A DNA stretch of 64,000 nucleotides from Spodoptera frugiperda (Eukaryota; Arthropoda; Insecta; Lepidoptera; Noctuidae). The stretch spans positions 10,783,465 through 10,847,464 of the forward strand of contig NC_064221.1 in the NCBI RefSeq assembly GCF_023101765.2, given 5' to 3'. Of the stretch, positions 1-13,800 are shown in pieces. The translations under genes and the position numbers were made by a program. Under the pieces are notes generated by a model, which saw only the letters and a program-made list of their open reading frames with translations, did no database searches and had not been told where the DNA came from. Position 1 is the first letter of the stretch, and every line of letters begins with the position of its first letter.

Positions 1-31
1 GCCGCCGGTCCGTTCGACAGCCACGCCACTG
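1..31. other. GC-rich window edge, possible exon end
   Basis: The first 31 bases are clearly GC-richer than what follows. Read on the minus strand, they come directly after a splice-acceptor-like TTTTCAG. This could be the edge of an exon belonging to a minus-strand gene that continues to the left of the window. The stretch is too short to identify a product, and the call is a guess from composition and one acceptor-like site. Confidence 0.15.
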
Positions 32-1190
32 AAAACCCTATATAGGCAAATAGGTTACAACACTGACGAAATTTTTCAACTCATTTATACTAAGCGAAAT
101 AAAATAATATATACTTAAAAATTACACACTTACATGATAACACTGATATCATCCAACAACAAGCGTCATAGCGATCCAAAAACTTGTATCACTGCATAAA
201 TAATCACAATTCAACAAGGAACATTTTGTACCATCAAACGTAAGATTACACAAACTACTTTTAAAACATTAATAACTCATAATATATTGCACAAAACTTC
301 TTCCAAGCACATACACAAAACAATGATAATATTTATAATGTTATTATCACAAATATAAACGAAATATCACAAACGGATATCACTTTTCTACTTGTCCTTG
401 CGTTCACATAAATTGGCAGCCATCTTGCGTTCGTATGAGCAGGGAGAAATGTTGCTAGGTTTTAACAAAACTTTCCTAACTTTAATATTATTAAATAAAC
501 CCAAGTTGATAGTTAAATAAAACTTTTTGTCGAATGGTCTATGCTTAAATTAACAATAAATTTTAAATAAATCCTTTAGATTAGTGATTTAATTTTGAAA
601 AACAAAAGAAGTACAACATTGACTTGAATTTATTCGAATATAAATCTTGATCAGAATGAACATAATGAAAAATATTTACATAAAAATTACAATTTATTGA
701 CTGTTGTAAAGTTAATGCATATTGCATACTATTATCTTAAGACAGTCCCAACATGTTTTTTATCCCTCCTTTTATGACTTTTCGTCAGCACGTTCGGAGA
801 CGCTTTATTTTTCGTCAAAGCACATAATTAGAAACTGCCTTTGTATGTAGTTGAATGATAGTAGTACTTTAAATTGCGAACAATATAACTCCCTACATTT
901 CGGTAAATTAAAAATTGTGGCAACTCTAAGTAATCCACAGACAATAGACTTTTTTGTTTTTTCTGACTATGAAATCAAACCATACAGCTAACAACAATAT
1001 TCTTTTGATACAATAAAATAATTTAAATATTTTACATTAGTATGAACGCTTAATTTTTTTGAAAAAATTACGTTTATTACCATTCAATCTATTATCAAAA
1101 TGCGTATGATACTAAATTGTGACCAAGATTGTGACATTACTACTCATACGTAAATGTCATCTGTCGTTCAACTTGTCAACTTTGTCAACC

Positions 1191-1426
<236 letters not shown>

Positions 1427-1607
1427 TGCCACTTTATAAAGGTCTTTGAGTTGCCATCCCACAAACTATAACCAACGCTGTTATTCAAAAATAAAAGCAC
1501 GTTAGAATTCTTGTTACCTTTAAAGTCTTTTTTAGAATGTTAGTAATAATCTGTCTACGCTATTGCATTAGGATAAGTTCCTGTAATAATAGTCGTAAGT
1601 TGATAAT

Positions 1608-1636
1608 AATAAATAAATAAATAAATAAATAAATAA
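1608..1636. repeat. TAAA microsatellite
   Basis: Seven to eight tandem TAAA units. Confidence 0.85.
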
Positions 1637-1824
1637 AAGTCAACTAATGAATCATAAAAGAGAATACTAAGATCATGGCAAATGGAAATTAAATTAATTT
1701 AGTTTCATTTATGCCAGCTTCATTTTAGAATCAGCATATTTTAGATATTACTGAATAAATACGATAATCTGCATGAACACGTCCCTAAGTTAGTTATCGG
1801 AAATCCTTCTCGAATCCCCCTTAA

Positions 1825-3201
1825 CCTTTTGAACGCCAATGGCATGAATAGATGTCATGCGCAAGCGTGCCCTGTGCGCCACCGACATCTATAGATGCCA
1901 AGAAACAGATCACAGAGAAAAACAAAATAAACACATTAAATCATTACTTTCACGTGTTTTATTGATGTATCTTAAGAACTGAATACCCAGTTATTACATA
2001 ATTGTACACAGTGAACAAAATTGCAATATAGTTATTCTAATATTTGATTGATAAAAACAACTTAAATATCGGATAAAAAAGCATGTTCTCTCGCGCCAAT
2101 GGCATGTATACATGCCTACTAGTGATGTAGTGTAATTCAAGTAATATTAAAACTTCAGCTAAATGACTCGCTTATTTTTTGTAGTAACTATTAAAAAGTA
2201 TATTATTATATATAACCTTAGTCTCTGAGAAAAAAGGTAAATATACTATATTTTAAACTGAAAAATTCTTGGGTATAATAGCATATCTTTATATATATAA
2301 TTCTTCTGTACGTGTGTATGTCACTGAACTTCTCTTAAACGACTGGATTGATTTTGATGATTTTTTTGTGTGTGTTTAAGGGGATCTGAGAATGGTTTAC
2401 ATTCACAATTTTGTCCGCTGGACAATGTTTTTTTTAATTAATTTTTAATTTATTTGTAGTTGTTGATTTTGGAATGTTTTACATTGGATCCGACAAATGT
2501 TCAAATTAAAGACGTGTAGACAGGACAACGTCTGTCGGGTCCGCTAGTTTATGTGCGCATCCCTAGCATACTACCGATATGCAATCCCTTCTGCGCCATT
2601 GACATGTATAGATGTCGGACTCGTGACGTCGTAAGCGCATGCCGTGTTTTTAAATGCGGGGAAGTTGCAAAAAATATTTTATCGAGTACCTACATTATAA
2701 TTGCAAAAATGGCGAGTAAGTTAATTCTAATTTAATGTCAGATGTTTTAATAGTAAGTACGAGTACAGTCTAGGGTAAATATATAGATACAAGTAGGTAT
2801 GATGTAAGTTTATATGTACTCATATAAAGACGACTCATTTTAATATGACGAGTTTAAATAATTAGGTATATACTTAGTGCACAACTTTGGTAGGTATATA
2901 GATTTATAATGTCATTCTCTTAATAATTATGCTATGTTACCTACTGCTTAATTATTTAAGTTTCATTTAAATTTCGGTACCTGGTTAAATAGTTTATTTC
3001 GTGTTTTTGTCACATATTTGTGTCGTTGGCGCTCAGGGACAGTTTTCGCTTGTCACGTATTTGTGACCCTGACGAAAATGAAAATAAAATTGATTATCGA
3101 TGAAGTTTTGGAATCCCTATTTTTTTCGTAGGTATTTGCGGTGAATTTGTGGCCTGGCGTTGAGGGCAAGTTCATGCGTTTTTGCTCTGGCGTTCAAAAG
3201 G
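1825..3201. mobile_element. piggyBac-like MITE
   Basis: A 14-bp terminal inverted repeat, CCTTTTGAACGCCA, starts at 1825 and recurs inverted ending at 3201. Each end is flanked by TTAA (1821-1824 and 3202-3205), the target duplication of the piggyBac superfamily. The 1377-bp interior has no transposase ORF, so it is non-autonomous. Short motifs close to 'gccaatggcatg' recur inside (about 1836, 2096 and 2594), which suggests subterminal repeats. A Helitron-like element is inserted in it at 2286-2547. Confidence 0.75.
2286..2547 (+). mobile_element. Helitron-like non-autonomous element, nested
   Basis: It begins TC followed by a TATATA run and ends CTAG. Flanking bases are A on the left and T on the right, as expected for Helitron insertion between A and T. 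Just before the 3' end the sequence 'gacaacgtctgtcgggtc' can form a short hairpin, as in Helitron tails. The start and end resemble Helitron-like elements common in Lepidoptera. There is no Rep/helicase coding capacity. Confidence 0.65.
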
Positions 3202-3863
3202 TTAATAATTATTGTTAATTTGTTTCCATTTACCCTATCCACATAATATTTAGTATGTAGGTACATTTTTATCTTATTTCTTTCCTCATTTCTTATCCGT
3301 CTTACATAATTATTATATGCTTTGACTTGACGTATATTCTCTAACTTGGATGCGAATCTGGGTAACGTGTAAACATGTACCTATTTGTATCCATTTAAAT
3401 CTATAATATCTAGTAGGTATTGTCTAAGTTGGTCTAACGTTGTACAGCAGTTAGGATATGATAATAAATATTATTATAACAAATGAAGTTCATAATAAAT
3501 GTAAGAGTAAAAATAATTGTTTTTGTGACGGTTATGTGGTAGTAGTCATTTATTTATCTTACTACCACACCCTAAAGACCGCAACCTTCAATCGAGACTA
3601 AATAGGCAGCGGTGGGCTGGTGGGTTTATCTATACAATACATATAAGTACTGAAGGAAAATTGAGTAAATAGGTATGAATATGAAGTCTCAACTGCATCA
3701 GTACTTATATAGAACTGTCAGATTATTAATAAACTACAATAAACTGTAGCTTGAATTTTCCTTGACTGTCTGAGTCAGTTTTAAAATGAATGATCTTTCT
3801 TTATCATTCAGGCAACCATAGAAGTATATAAATGAAACCACAGTATGGCAGTATTAGTAATGT

Positions 3864-3869
3864 TTTATT
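3864..3869 (-). promoter_or_regulatory. Candidate Dnr1 poly(A) signal
   Basis: AATAAA on the minus strand, about 950 bp past the Dnr1 stop codon. I saw no closer canonical signal, so the 3' UTR may be long and may run through the coding-like relic at 4050-4505. Confidence 0.35.
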
Positions 3870-4049
3870 TTGTATTTTTTCCCATAATATCTAACTTACA
3901 GACCACAGGTCTTACAAAATACAACTTACAATCGAACTTAAGTCAATGTTACGAACGAACTTACTAAAAGATGAACAAGCAAGTTTAAGTTTAATCAAAA
4001 TGCACATTTTTCTGAACAATTTTCTTTAAACGTAAACTAATTATCACAA

Positions 4050-4505
4050 AATAGTAAACTAGGCCTTCTAAAACGAAGGTTCGTGTTATTAAATGGTTCT
4101 TAAGGAGTAACCTCTCGCTTCCGGCCGCGGAGGTGGCCAGGGTCGGAAGCGAGAGTGCGTGGGACATCGTCAACTCATTATCAAGGAAGTTACTTATACA
4201 GGAGGTCGCGGAAAGGTACATGAAGAACGCCACAATGCTTTTCCCTTACAGTATTTGGGAGGAGCTTAAATAAGTGTGGTTATAACAAGACATGCAAGTC
4301 TAGATTAAAAAGGCACAATGGTGTGGGCGACTCTCAACACTCAGATGCCGGGGACAGACAAGATAGGGTTGTAGTCTTTCAGTACCCCGGCAAGAACACC
4401 GTGTGGTTAACACATGTAGTTAAATACATTACAGACCACTCCACCGTTCCCAGTGGTGGAGGAAATTACATCTACACACGATACAAAACCATAGATGAAT
4501 GGTAA
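4050..4505 (+). pseudogene. Unrecognised coding-like relic in two overlapping frames
   Basis: One frame is open from about 4052 to a TAA near 4270 (ending in PYSIWEELK) with no ATG in a sensible place. A second frame, shifted by one, is open upstream of 4320 and ends IDEW at 4505. The composition of both looks protein-like, with few low-complexity residues. Together they resemble a decayed gene or transposon ORF with a frameshift near 4260. I do not recognise a family. The relic lies in the putative Dnr1 3' UTR, on the opposite strand. Confidence 0.3.
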
Positions 4506-4705
4506 ATTATTTTTAAACATATTATATTTTCTTTTTTTACATTTTTCTCGTAATAATATCAACTTAGATGTAGCCAATAAATCATATAAACGATTTAAAA
4601 TACTAAGAAGTAAGTACCAGATTAACATAAATTGAAATGGGTGGTCCATTCCTAAAATGCATTTGTCAGATGGAGTCAAACGTTAGTGACTAGACAACTT
4701 CTCTC

Positions 4706-4721
4706 ACACACACACACACAA
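4706..4721. repeat. Short CA microsatellite
   Basis: A run of about eight CA dinucleotides about 100 bp downstream of the Dnr1 stop codon. Confidence 0.8.
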
Positions 4722-4820
4722 GTGAGCAGTCGTTCACACTGTGTCTGCCGGCGGGCGGCGCGGAATCATTTCAAGTAGAAACTCATCGTCATCTTGTTCC
4801 AAGTCGGGCGAGCGTCGCAC

Positions 4821-7800
4821 TCATTTCACTAGGCCGGGACTTTTGGGGTAGTCGCACGGCAGGAATATGTGCATCAGCTTCTCTATCTCGCCGCGACACA
4901 GCGGACAGCGGTTGCATCTGTGAAGAGGAGAGGGAACGTTAGTTATACAAAATTAACAAAGAACTACTAAAATTGAGCATTTCAATGAATTTTTGTGTAA
5001 ACTTGTCTTGAATGTGGTGTTATTTACCTGGGAGCGCAATTTTCGCAGCAGACGACGTGTCGGCAGGGCAGGAAGAGTGTGTCGATGGGCTCGTCCATAC
5101 ACACGCGGCACGCCAGCGCCTCCGCGCGACACCCGCCGCTGTGGGAACGAGACCGGGACTCCTGGGGAAGAAGAGAATATTTATTAGAACATCATTCATG
5201 GTGAAAGTAGTAGTTAATAGCTATTGAGGTATGGTAGTTTGTTGTGTAAGGTCGCAAAATATGGCTACAGGAATTGCATTGCTTAACTGGCGTGCTTTTC
5301 AGGAATGTAATGCTTCTAAATACCGTCATAGGTACCTAATGATCTGTGCACATGTGCATTTAGCCCTTATGGAACAAAGGCTTGAGTAAATATATGAGGC
5401 ACTACTGCACTAGTGAAGATTGACGATAGTTTCCAGGTACACAGTACCAACATACCTTTTGTTCCGAGCCCGAGGCGGTGCGGCGTCGTGCGCGCGAGTC
5501 GTGCGGCGCGGCGGAGTGTTGCTGCGCATGCGCGGCGCGGCGTGCGCGGTCGTACACCTCGCGGCACGTGCGTCGGATGTCAAACACGTAACGCCTTCCT
5601 AGAGTCGTCGAGTCGTTGAAGATGGACGCTATTGTGCCCTGAAATAGAGTAATACATAGATTAATATTTCATTCAAAGTAAATTGTGATCTTAGTTGGTT
5701 AGTTAAGGTCTGTTTTCCAAGGACAACTCTAATAACTGTAAAACTTACTCTAATTTTCATATCAATTACAAGGGGATAAGGTTGAAAATCTATTACAGAT
5801 CTTATCAAGCTACCTCAACGTCCTATTCCGTACCTACCTAAAACTAGTAACATATAGATTTTCCTGCTAGGTATTTAGGTATCGAGCTGACCTCCCAGTG
5901 CATAATACACGACCCATTGTGTTACATACTAAGCAGTCCTAAGTATTAATATGTGCTTGTCATTAATTAAATGTTATTTGAAGGATTTGTTTCTAGTTGC
6001 CTTATTAATGAAGTACATACATACTGACCCTAGACTGTAATACTTTTTAACTTATCCAACGGCACCATTATCCCCGAAGGGGTAGGCAGAGGTGTACACT
6101 ACGGCATGTAATGCCACTATACAATGTACACCCACTTTTCACAATTTGTGTTATAAGTCCCATGTAATAGGGGGTGAGCCTATTGCCATATACTGAGCAC
6201 AATTCCAGACTCCGTGTTACTACTAACATATTTTCTTGTACTTTTTAACTTATTTATAGTTTAATGATAGGAATAGGATCTTCGCCTTCCTCAGTTCATC
6301 CGCGAACATTACCATCCTACTCTTTATAAGGATGTCCTATTGCGTAAGGTGTCTGCCCCATCCTATCGCCTATTGGTGTGGGAACTAGGTAACCATTTAT
6401 TTGACGTCACCCCCACATCTGACCATTTAGGATATAACTACTTACATAATATAACAATACAATAAATCGTGGACAATTTACCCACGCTGAATTATTTTTG
6501 TAATTTGACTTTTTATTTAGATGTTTTTAATGAGTTTAAAATACATTACACCTACTTTATAACCGAGTTTAGGTAATTTTTCTGTTAATTAAAGATTCTC
6601 TAGCGAGCCAAAACTACCTAGTTTGAATGATTTTCTGCCACACTCAGAGATATTTAATGATTACTTAAACTATTCCTTAGTAACGATTTTGTTCTGTAAA
6701 CAATTGCTAAGGATCGGGTTAAGTAACTATTAATTGACTCTGGAGTCCGTAGGTGACTAGGTTTTTATTGATACCTCCAAAAATGTTCTACCCAACACAT
6801 ATAAACAACAATTGCTCCACAATCCACAGTCTACCTACTAGTGATTATTTTTCCGAAGCCACTTCATTCGGAGCAAAGTCCAGTGTGGCAACAGTAGTCG
6901 ATTGTTTTGACAACCGACTTGAGGTCGTATACGCCGGCTCGACCGGGAACATTGAGCGGTACAAAGTCCAAACGTGTTTTGGTCACTTCTATTAATGGAC
7001 TCATTTAATTTTATTGTCCATAGGTAATATGAGTGTATGAGTGACATTCGACGCGATATGGGAACATACAAGTTTCTAGAATCTAGAGAAAATCTTACAA
7101 TTGAAAGATCATGACTTCTAAATACTATGGAATAAAGTGTAGTTACCCAATCATATGAAAAATGAGGGTCTTTCTTTGAAAATGGCACTTTGAAGAGCCT
7201 TACGCTCGAGTTTTTCTTAAAATGTTGACTAAAGATCCAATATTGATGATGATAACTACAACTGTAATCACCCAATAATAGGAGAAATGAGAGTCTATCT
7301 TTGAAAAAGGCTCTCGGACATTTAAGTTTTTTCGCTAAAATGTTGACTAAAGACCCAATAGTTGACTGTTTAGTGTTTATGTTTGCTTCTTTGGTTGTTA
7401 TTCTCCAAGGTTTATAGGAGAGAGGCTTACTACGTGACTCAGAGCATGAACCAATAAAGTAGGTAACTGCGTTGCTTTTAATACTATTGCTGGTCACGTT
7501 TAGATTTTGGGTTAATTCATTTCAGTATCAGATGATGCAATAGGTAATTAGGTAGTTCTATTTCCATTAACGATAAGCCCTTTTCTAATGGATCCGATCT
7601 TTATTCCTACTTTAAACCGAAATCCGATTGACTGTTAATTACCTAACAGCTTATTAAGAAGGTATTAAACGACAGCAAGTTACCCCTACCATCTTTAAAA
7701 GATTTCCAACCTCATCCCAATCAACATAAAATCCAAAATCAATTATCTTTCTTCAATTTACCTTCAGATCTCTGGTGAACTGTTCAGTAACAGCAGTCCT

Positions 7801-10800
7801 GACAGTCTCGCAGTAGTAGAAGGCGTGTTTCTCCGTGACTGCGCGGTAGAGGGCGGCTGCCTGCCCCGACGTGGCCATCTTGATGTGAAGAGTGGCTTCA
7901 TTGCCCTCGTCCGTGACGAACGACATTTGGAAGTTGCGTCGGAACGGCTGTGCGCGGTGGATGGCGGTGTATGCGATGCTGGAATTGGAAGAAGGGGTTT
8001 ATAAGTAAATTTATTAAGGTAGGTATTCATTAATACTAACTACGCCCAATTCAGTACTAGAGCTGAGAATAATGGGAAAAAACTTAGGTGTCATCTTGAA
8101 GAAGAATGTTTTGTTAAAAGATCAGATAAGGGCAAGTAAATTAAGCACTATGCAAGTAATGTAGGTGAGTTCTGTGGTGTAAATAAGAAACAGGTCTATA
8201 GGGAAACTACTAACTACAAAAGTTTATCTGAATTTCCAGCACATCGTTCAGTTTCCTCATTATTTTAATGTACAAAAGATAGCTACGTGTTCTCGACCCA
8301 ACTACCAAAATTCTTAGCAAATACACAGAGATAAGGATGATAAGCTAAAACAAAGAAATTCGTCCAAGAACCGAGAAATTTCTTCGAAAACAAATGTCAA
8401 TATGTGGAATACGGAGACTGTTATCATTGTTAAACATAATTTCAGTTATCGGTACAACAAGATCTTTGATATAGAACAAAACGACGAAAATATTAAGTAG
8501 GTACGTGTGTATGTACTTAAAACTCGTAAATTAATTACGTTTATCTTGTAAATGGCTAGGTAGGTACCTAATTAAGTGGAAACAATGCTATCGGGGTGTG
8601 GCTGTTAAAAGGAATGGGTCAAAAGATCACTTTTAATCATATGACGTAGGCACTATCTGTAGGTAGGTGTTGTGATATTGTGCAATAAACATTTCTTCGA
8701 CAAATTGTCTGCCAGCGTCTTTCAATACTGTCGATTGTTCATTTAAATTGCAAAATAAACTGTACCCTATTAGTTAGCTACTTAGTTTGCAAATAAGAAA
8801 ATTTTTATTCAGCTGTTTTAGGTAACATTTATGTACATTAACACAATTTTTGTGTCAATTTATTTGTCCATAGAACTGCGCAGTTGACAAAAATCCCCCC
8901 GTCCTTCTAATAGACACGTTTAACATACTTTATTGTTTTTTTCTTACAATCGAAAATGCTAGATGTGATAGAATGTTAGTTTTTCATAGAGGTAAATATT
9001 TTACCCACTGCATATTATATAACTGAAGTAAACACAGAATTCTATGCAAATAACTTGGATTACATTTCTTAGTATTGTAAGCGATCAATATTCAATACCG
9101 TGCAATTTCACAATATAATGTTTGTAATAAAGTCGTTTCTGGAAAAGAAACTAAGAACAAAATGTGTATTATTTCATTGGGTAAATATTTTTCTCAATAT
9201 TCTCCGAGTTATTTACGTCCGTGATGTCATTATAATGAATTCAAGTGGTGTTAGTCAAACCGAAAACAGAAGCGAATGTACTCATTGTCTTGACCCGACA
9301 CTACTTGACTAACTCATACGAATAATAAGTAGAGTTTATATTCGAAACTCTACTATTTATGATCATTTAGCTTCGAAACGACATTAATTAGGCTTACTAC
9401 AAGAGCTTGTGGCAAAATATCCAAGGACATCACCTTACGAGCCTCCATTCGTTCGATATTTCTGTACAACACATTATTGTTTTCAAAATGAACAAAACGG
9501 TTCCAAGTGACTTTCACCTTTCCGACACTTTGTTTTCTTATTATGGAATTGTTAATTAGCTGCGATTCAATAAGTATGTTGGTGCCCAGCTATTGAAAAA
9601 CAATGTTTGGAAGACTTGACGCTTACCTTTGTTTCTCGACTCCAATTTCTTGTTCTCCATTGCAGGCTGGTCTGTAGACGACGATGCCGTGTGGTCCTAC
9701 TCCGACACACGTGCTCAGCCTGCAGCCGCAGCCCCCTCCACTCTGGCCTGATGTTAAGCAGCCAACTGTCGCGCCACCGTCGATCTCCTGCTCATCCCTT
9801 GCTCTAGGCTCCTCCGCCTGTTGCCTGTGGTACAGCAGGTGGCTGTACAAGTTGTGAGCGTTGTTGTTTATGGTAACAGGCTTGCAGAAAAACAATTCCT
9901 CTCCAAACGACTCCAACTCTGATATTTCCTTCAACAACCTGTACTCCGCCCGAGAAGCTCTCATCCCGGCAATTTGGCAGTGGTACTCTATGATTTTGTC
10001 GACATGATCCTCTGGTCGCTCACCTTGTGGACCGATTTTGTCACATTCTTCGTATATGTGTGTTGGTGGCAGTTCGCGGTCGCAGTCTCCTGTCTCTGCC
10101 TGCGCTATGTAGGCGATGATTTTCCGAGCTACTTCTAGGTCCGCTACGACCAGTCTACCTTCAATGAGGTCGAGTTTGGCGTGCAGATAGAACTGGTGGC
10201 GGGTAGCTTCGTTTATAAGGAGATGTGGGGGCACCCAGAACTTGACTCGGAGGTCGAGGCGACCTCCGGGGATGCGGTGTGGGTCGAGAGGGTTCCTCAA
10301 GTTGAGCCATCTGCCGGGACCAGATCCTGGAGATACGCGGAGGCCGAAGTAGTCCGCTTCGACGCCGATCTCCAGTTTCTCGCATACCTGGAACAAATCA
10401 ATCGTTCGATTAATAAATCAGTCGTCAGACTACTTACTCGACGAAATATAGTTAACAGACAGGAAAGCTAGTTTATAGTTTTAAACGTGATTGATACCTA
10501 AATAATAAACTTTCCAAAACAGGATCCACTCCGTTAATGAAACGACCAAGTTTCGTAACCCAAAATGTTAGTATTTGCCAAATAATTACATGGTATGAAT
10601 TGGCCAGACCGTATGCGCCTAAGTAGACTTCTAAACAATTTGGCAATGTTACGAAGTGAAAGTTAGAAGTAATAAACCTATTATTAGGAGCTATTTATCA
10701 ATGTTGCCTTTGCTGGGGGCCTCATATGTATTCTGGTAAAGGGTATTACGTGTATCAAGCACCTTTAGTGTCCAAGTTCTGTAATCAATTTTAGCCGCTG

Positions 10801-13800
10801 GTATTGTAGCCTGGAGTGCAGTTAGGTAAAGGAACAGTGTTATTTGCTCATAAAACTAAACAAATTCATAAAACTTTGCATATCCGTTACTTATTTGTGT
10901 AAGGGACCGTCGAGTACAAGTGTTCATTTCCATATTTCTTTGTTCGGTATGCAGGAGTTAACTACGCATTTAACGACAACAACAGCGAATGCTACGTGTG
11001 AATGTTTACTTATTAAATCAATAATTATTGCGAGGCGCACTACAGCAGTACTGCGAGTATATGCACTTTACCTACATGATATATTGTTTTCGTTATAATA
11101 ACAACATTAATTACTCTAAACTACTCAAGGAAATGTTTTGGTTGTCGACGGCGCCGTATCGCGGTGTTTGTGCCACGGTACAAACGTACTAGTTTTAAAC
11201 AAATAGTGATAAAATGCATATTATTATGTTCACATACTGATAACAGACGCAGCTGGCATGCAACTCGGTGCACTATAAATTATATTTTTGGAGTAAAATA
11301 GATGTGGGAAAATATAAGTAGGTACGTAGTCCATAATTAGTAACAAATTGTTGCTAATAATGATGATAAACATTGTGTAGTAACTACATTATATGTAATT
11401 TACCACACGCGGGCTCGTTGGCTGATAACAAACATATCAATCATTATGTTCGTATACAGAAAGCACGTTTTCAAAAATCTATTCATTGATTACTACTGCG
11501 TACTGCGTAACATTCGTATCGTATATCAATGGACCTTGAAGCATAACTAACATCGATTTTCCATACCTACAAGCGCCTAGAAATACCATAAATATATTGG
11601 CATAAGCCGCCATTTTATTTATCACTTCCTACATAATCTAACTTGGAATACGAAAACAACATGAAGTACTTATATACCTACTAGTTACTAGTTCACCTGT
11701 TGTTTTTAAACGGATTGCGCAGATAGCTCCTTGTTGAGTGTTTGTAATGTAATCTAATCGTGTAACGTGAGTGTGAGGAGTCCTATTTATCGAGGCGTCA
11801 CAGCTGGAGCTCCGTAGGGCTATCAGACTAAACCTGCATCAATATCAATTAAATTGAGGCTCTACTTAGTACTAAACTGGATCTATTGTTATTTTGATGA
11901 AATTACGTACATATAGGTGTGATGTTTTTGTACTCACATTGATAAGGTTCTTTATCATTGAGATCGTTTTAATTAAGTACATCAACTTGTTATTTTGCTT
12001 TAGGTATGGGAGTACTGATGTTGGTTACAATTAAAGCGTCGATTAATCTGATTTAATCGACACTATTTAGTACCTAGCGCCGATTACATTTCATTTATGT
12101 GGCTAAAGTCCGATTCCTAATTAAAGCAACATTTCTCGAACTCGTGCATCCTTGTCACAACTAAATCAATTGTAAGCTACACTAGAGTAATTGTATCTCG
12201 CAATTCTCATTGACACCTTATCTCCGGCATCACGTTGCAAACTCCTGCGCAGCTTGTAGTAAATATTTGTCATGCGATCTCATGTTTACCTACGTATCAA
12301 AGAAACATCATGCGAATTAGTTCCTCACATTCTTTTGTGGACGTACAATAACATCGTTGAGGCATACTGGCTTATTAAAGCAAGCTGATCCGCCATTTTT
12401 ATTGCAGGTTATAATTATCTTTTCGCTAAGGGCAGTGAACTGTAGGACGCGAGTTTTCTAAAACACGATATCAGCTTCAAAAATGTCATTTATCTCCGTT
12501 TGTGTCGTTTCCAATGCATCTGTATTCATTCCCATATCATCATTGAGAACGCAGTCAATGCCTTTGTTTCATTGAACTCCGCACAAATATCCCCAACTCA
12601 TAACATCAATATCTTCAGTACCTACATTGATATTGCCCGGTGCAGAATAATTCGTGGGTTAAGAACTAGAGTAGCGTAAGGGCAAAAACTCAAAAATTTT
12701 TTTTTTTCACCATTCGCTTTTTCAATCCCCATATTTGTATGTGCCGAAAAACTGGAACGATGTAGTGTGTAGATTGCTTAGTACAATAATAACGCATAAA
12801 AATTAAACAAGTTTGTTTATTGCTAAAAGGAAGTATTTCTACTTACAATAATCTTGACATTATTTTGTCAATGAAGTTATGAGCACAACGATTGTAACTC
12901 GACTTACGAGCGAATAGGACACCGAATTATGATTTTGTAGCCTTAAATGTTTCGTGCCAAATAAACGTAAGGAGCCGTTACTGCTTATGGGTCCTTGTTT
13001 TGTACGCTTCTGTAATTTTTCTCCGTGCCAAAAAAACGTAAGGGTGGGTTACGCTACTATGGCACTAAATAATTAAAGTAATGCAGTCCGTTATTATGAC
13101 GTATGTCAACCAGTTTTAGAAAAATATATGTATATATATTTTTTTAATTAAATTTACAGTAATCTGTAGCCAATAAATAAAGCTTTATTTTAAGTAAAAA
13201 CCAGATATACAGATACTATAGATTTTGCCACAAAAGACCTACAAGTTGACGGTAGGTAAATTTGAGTTGTTTTTCGGCTCTCCTGAGAAGTTGTCATTTT
13301 GCCCTTACGCTACTCTAGTTCTTAACCCACGAATTAAGGTACTATGGGATCTAATTATGTGTCCTTTACCTATCATCACTGCATCACGCTTGCATCTCGT
13401 GTTGATAACGTCATTCCATATGGCGTTTTGTTATTTAAATAGGTATTATTGAGACACGATGTTAGCTCGTGGTGATCAGGATCAATCATGGCGGTGAACA
13501 TGAACAGTGGTAGTGGAAATACCGCTATTAATGTTTTGGACATTGCAAATTGTATACAATTGAATGCAGTATTGATAACAACAAAAAGTAAATTAATGGA
13601 ATTGTGTTTCTGGAATCCCCAGACCAAAATGTACGACTATTTAACGAAGCAAGCATTAGTCATCGGTGTTACCATTAAAGTGTATCCTGCGCATTAAACA
13701 TGTATGCAATACATTCCCCTTTCCTGTTCAATTTCCTAATAGAAGCTACATGGTCCCCAGCCCACTCTTAATTAAAACTACCGCTGCTTACAAGGGCCGT

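Noticed and set aside
6838..7497. A 219-codon open frame on the minus strand
   Set aside because: It lies in a Dnr1 intron, spans a tandem duplication, and has no domain or natural codon pattern. It looks like chance.
10181..10471. A 96-codon ORF on the plus strand
   Set aside because: It is antisense to the Dnr1 FERM exon.
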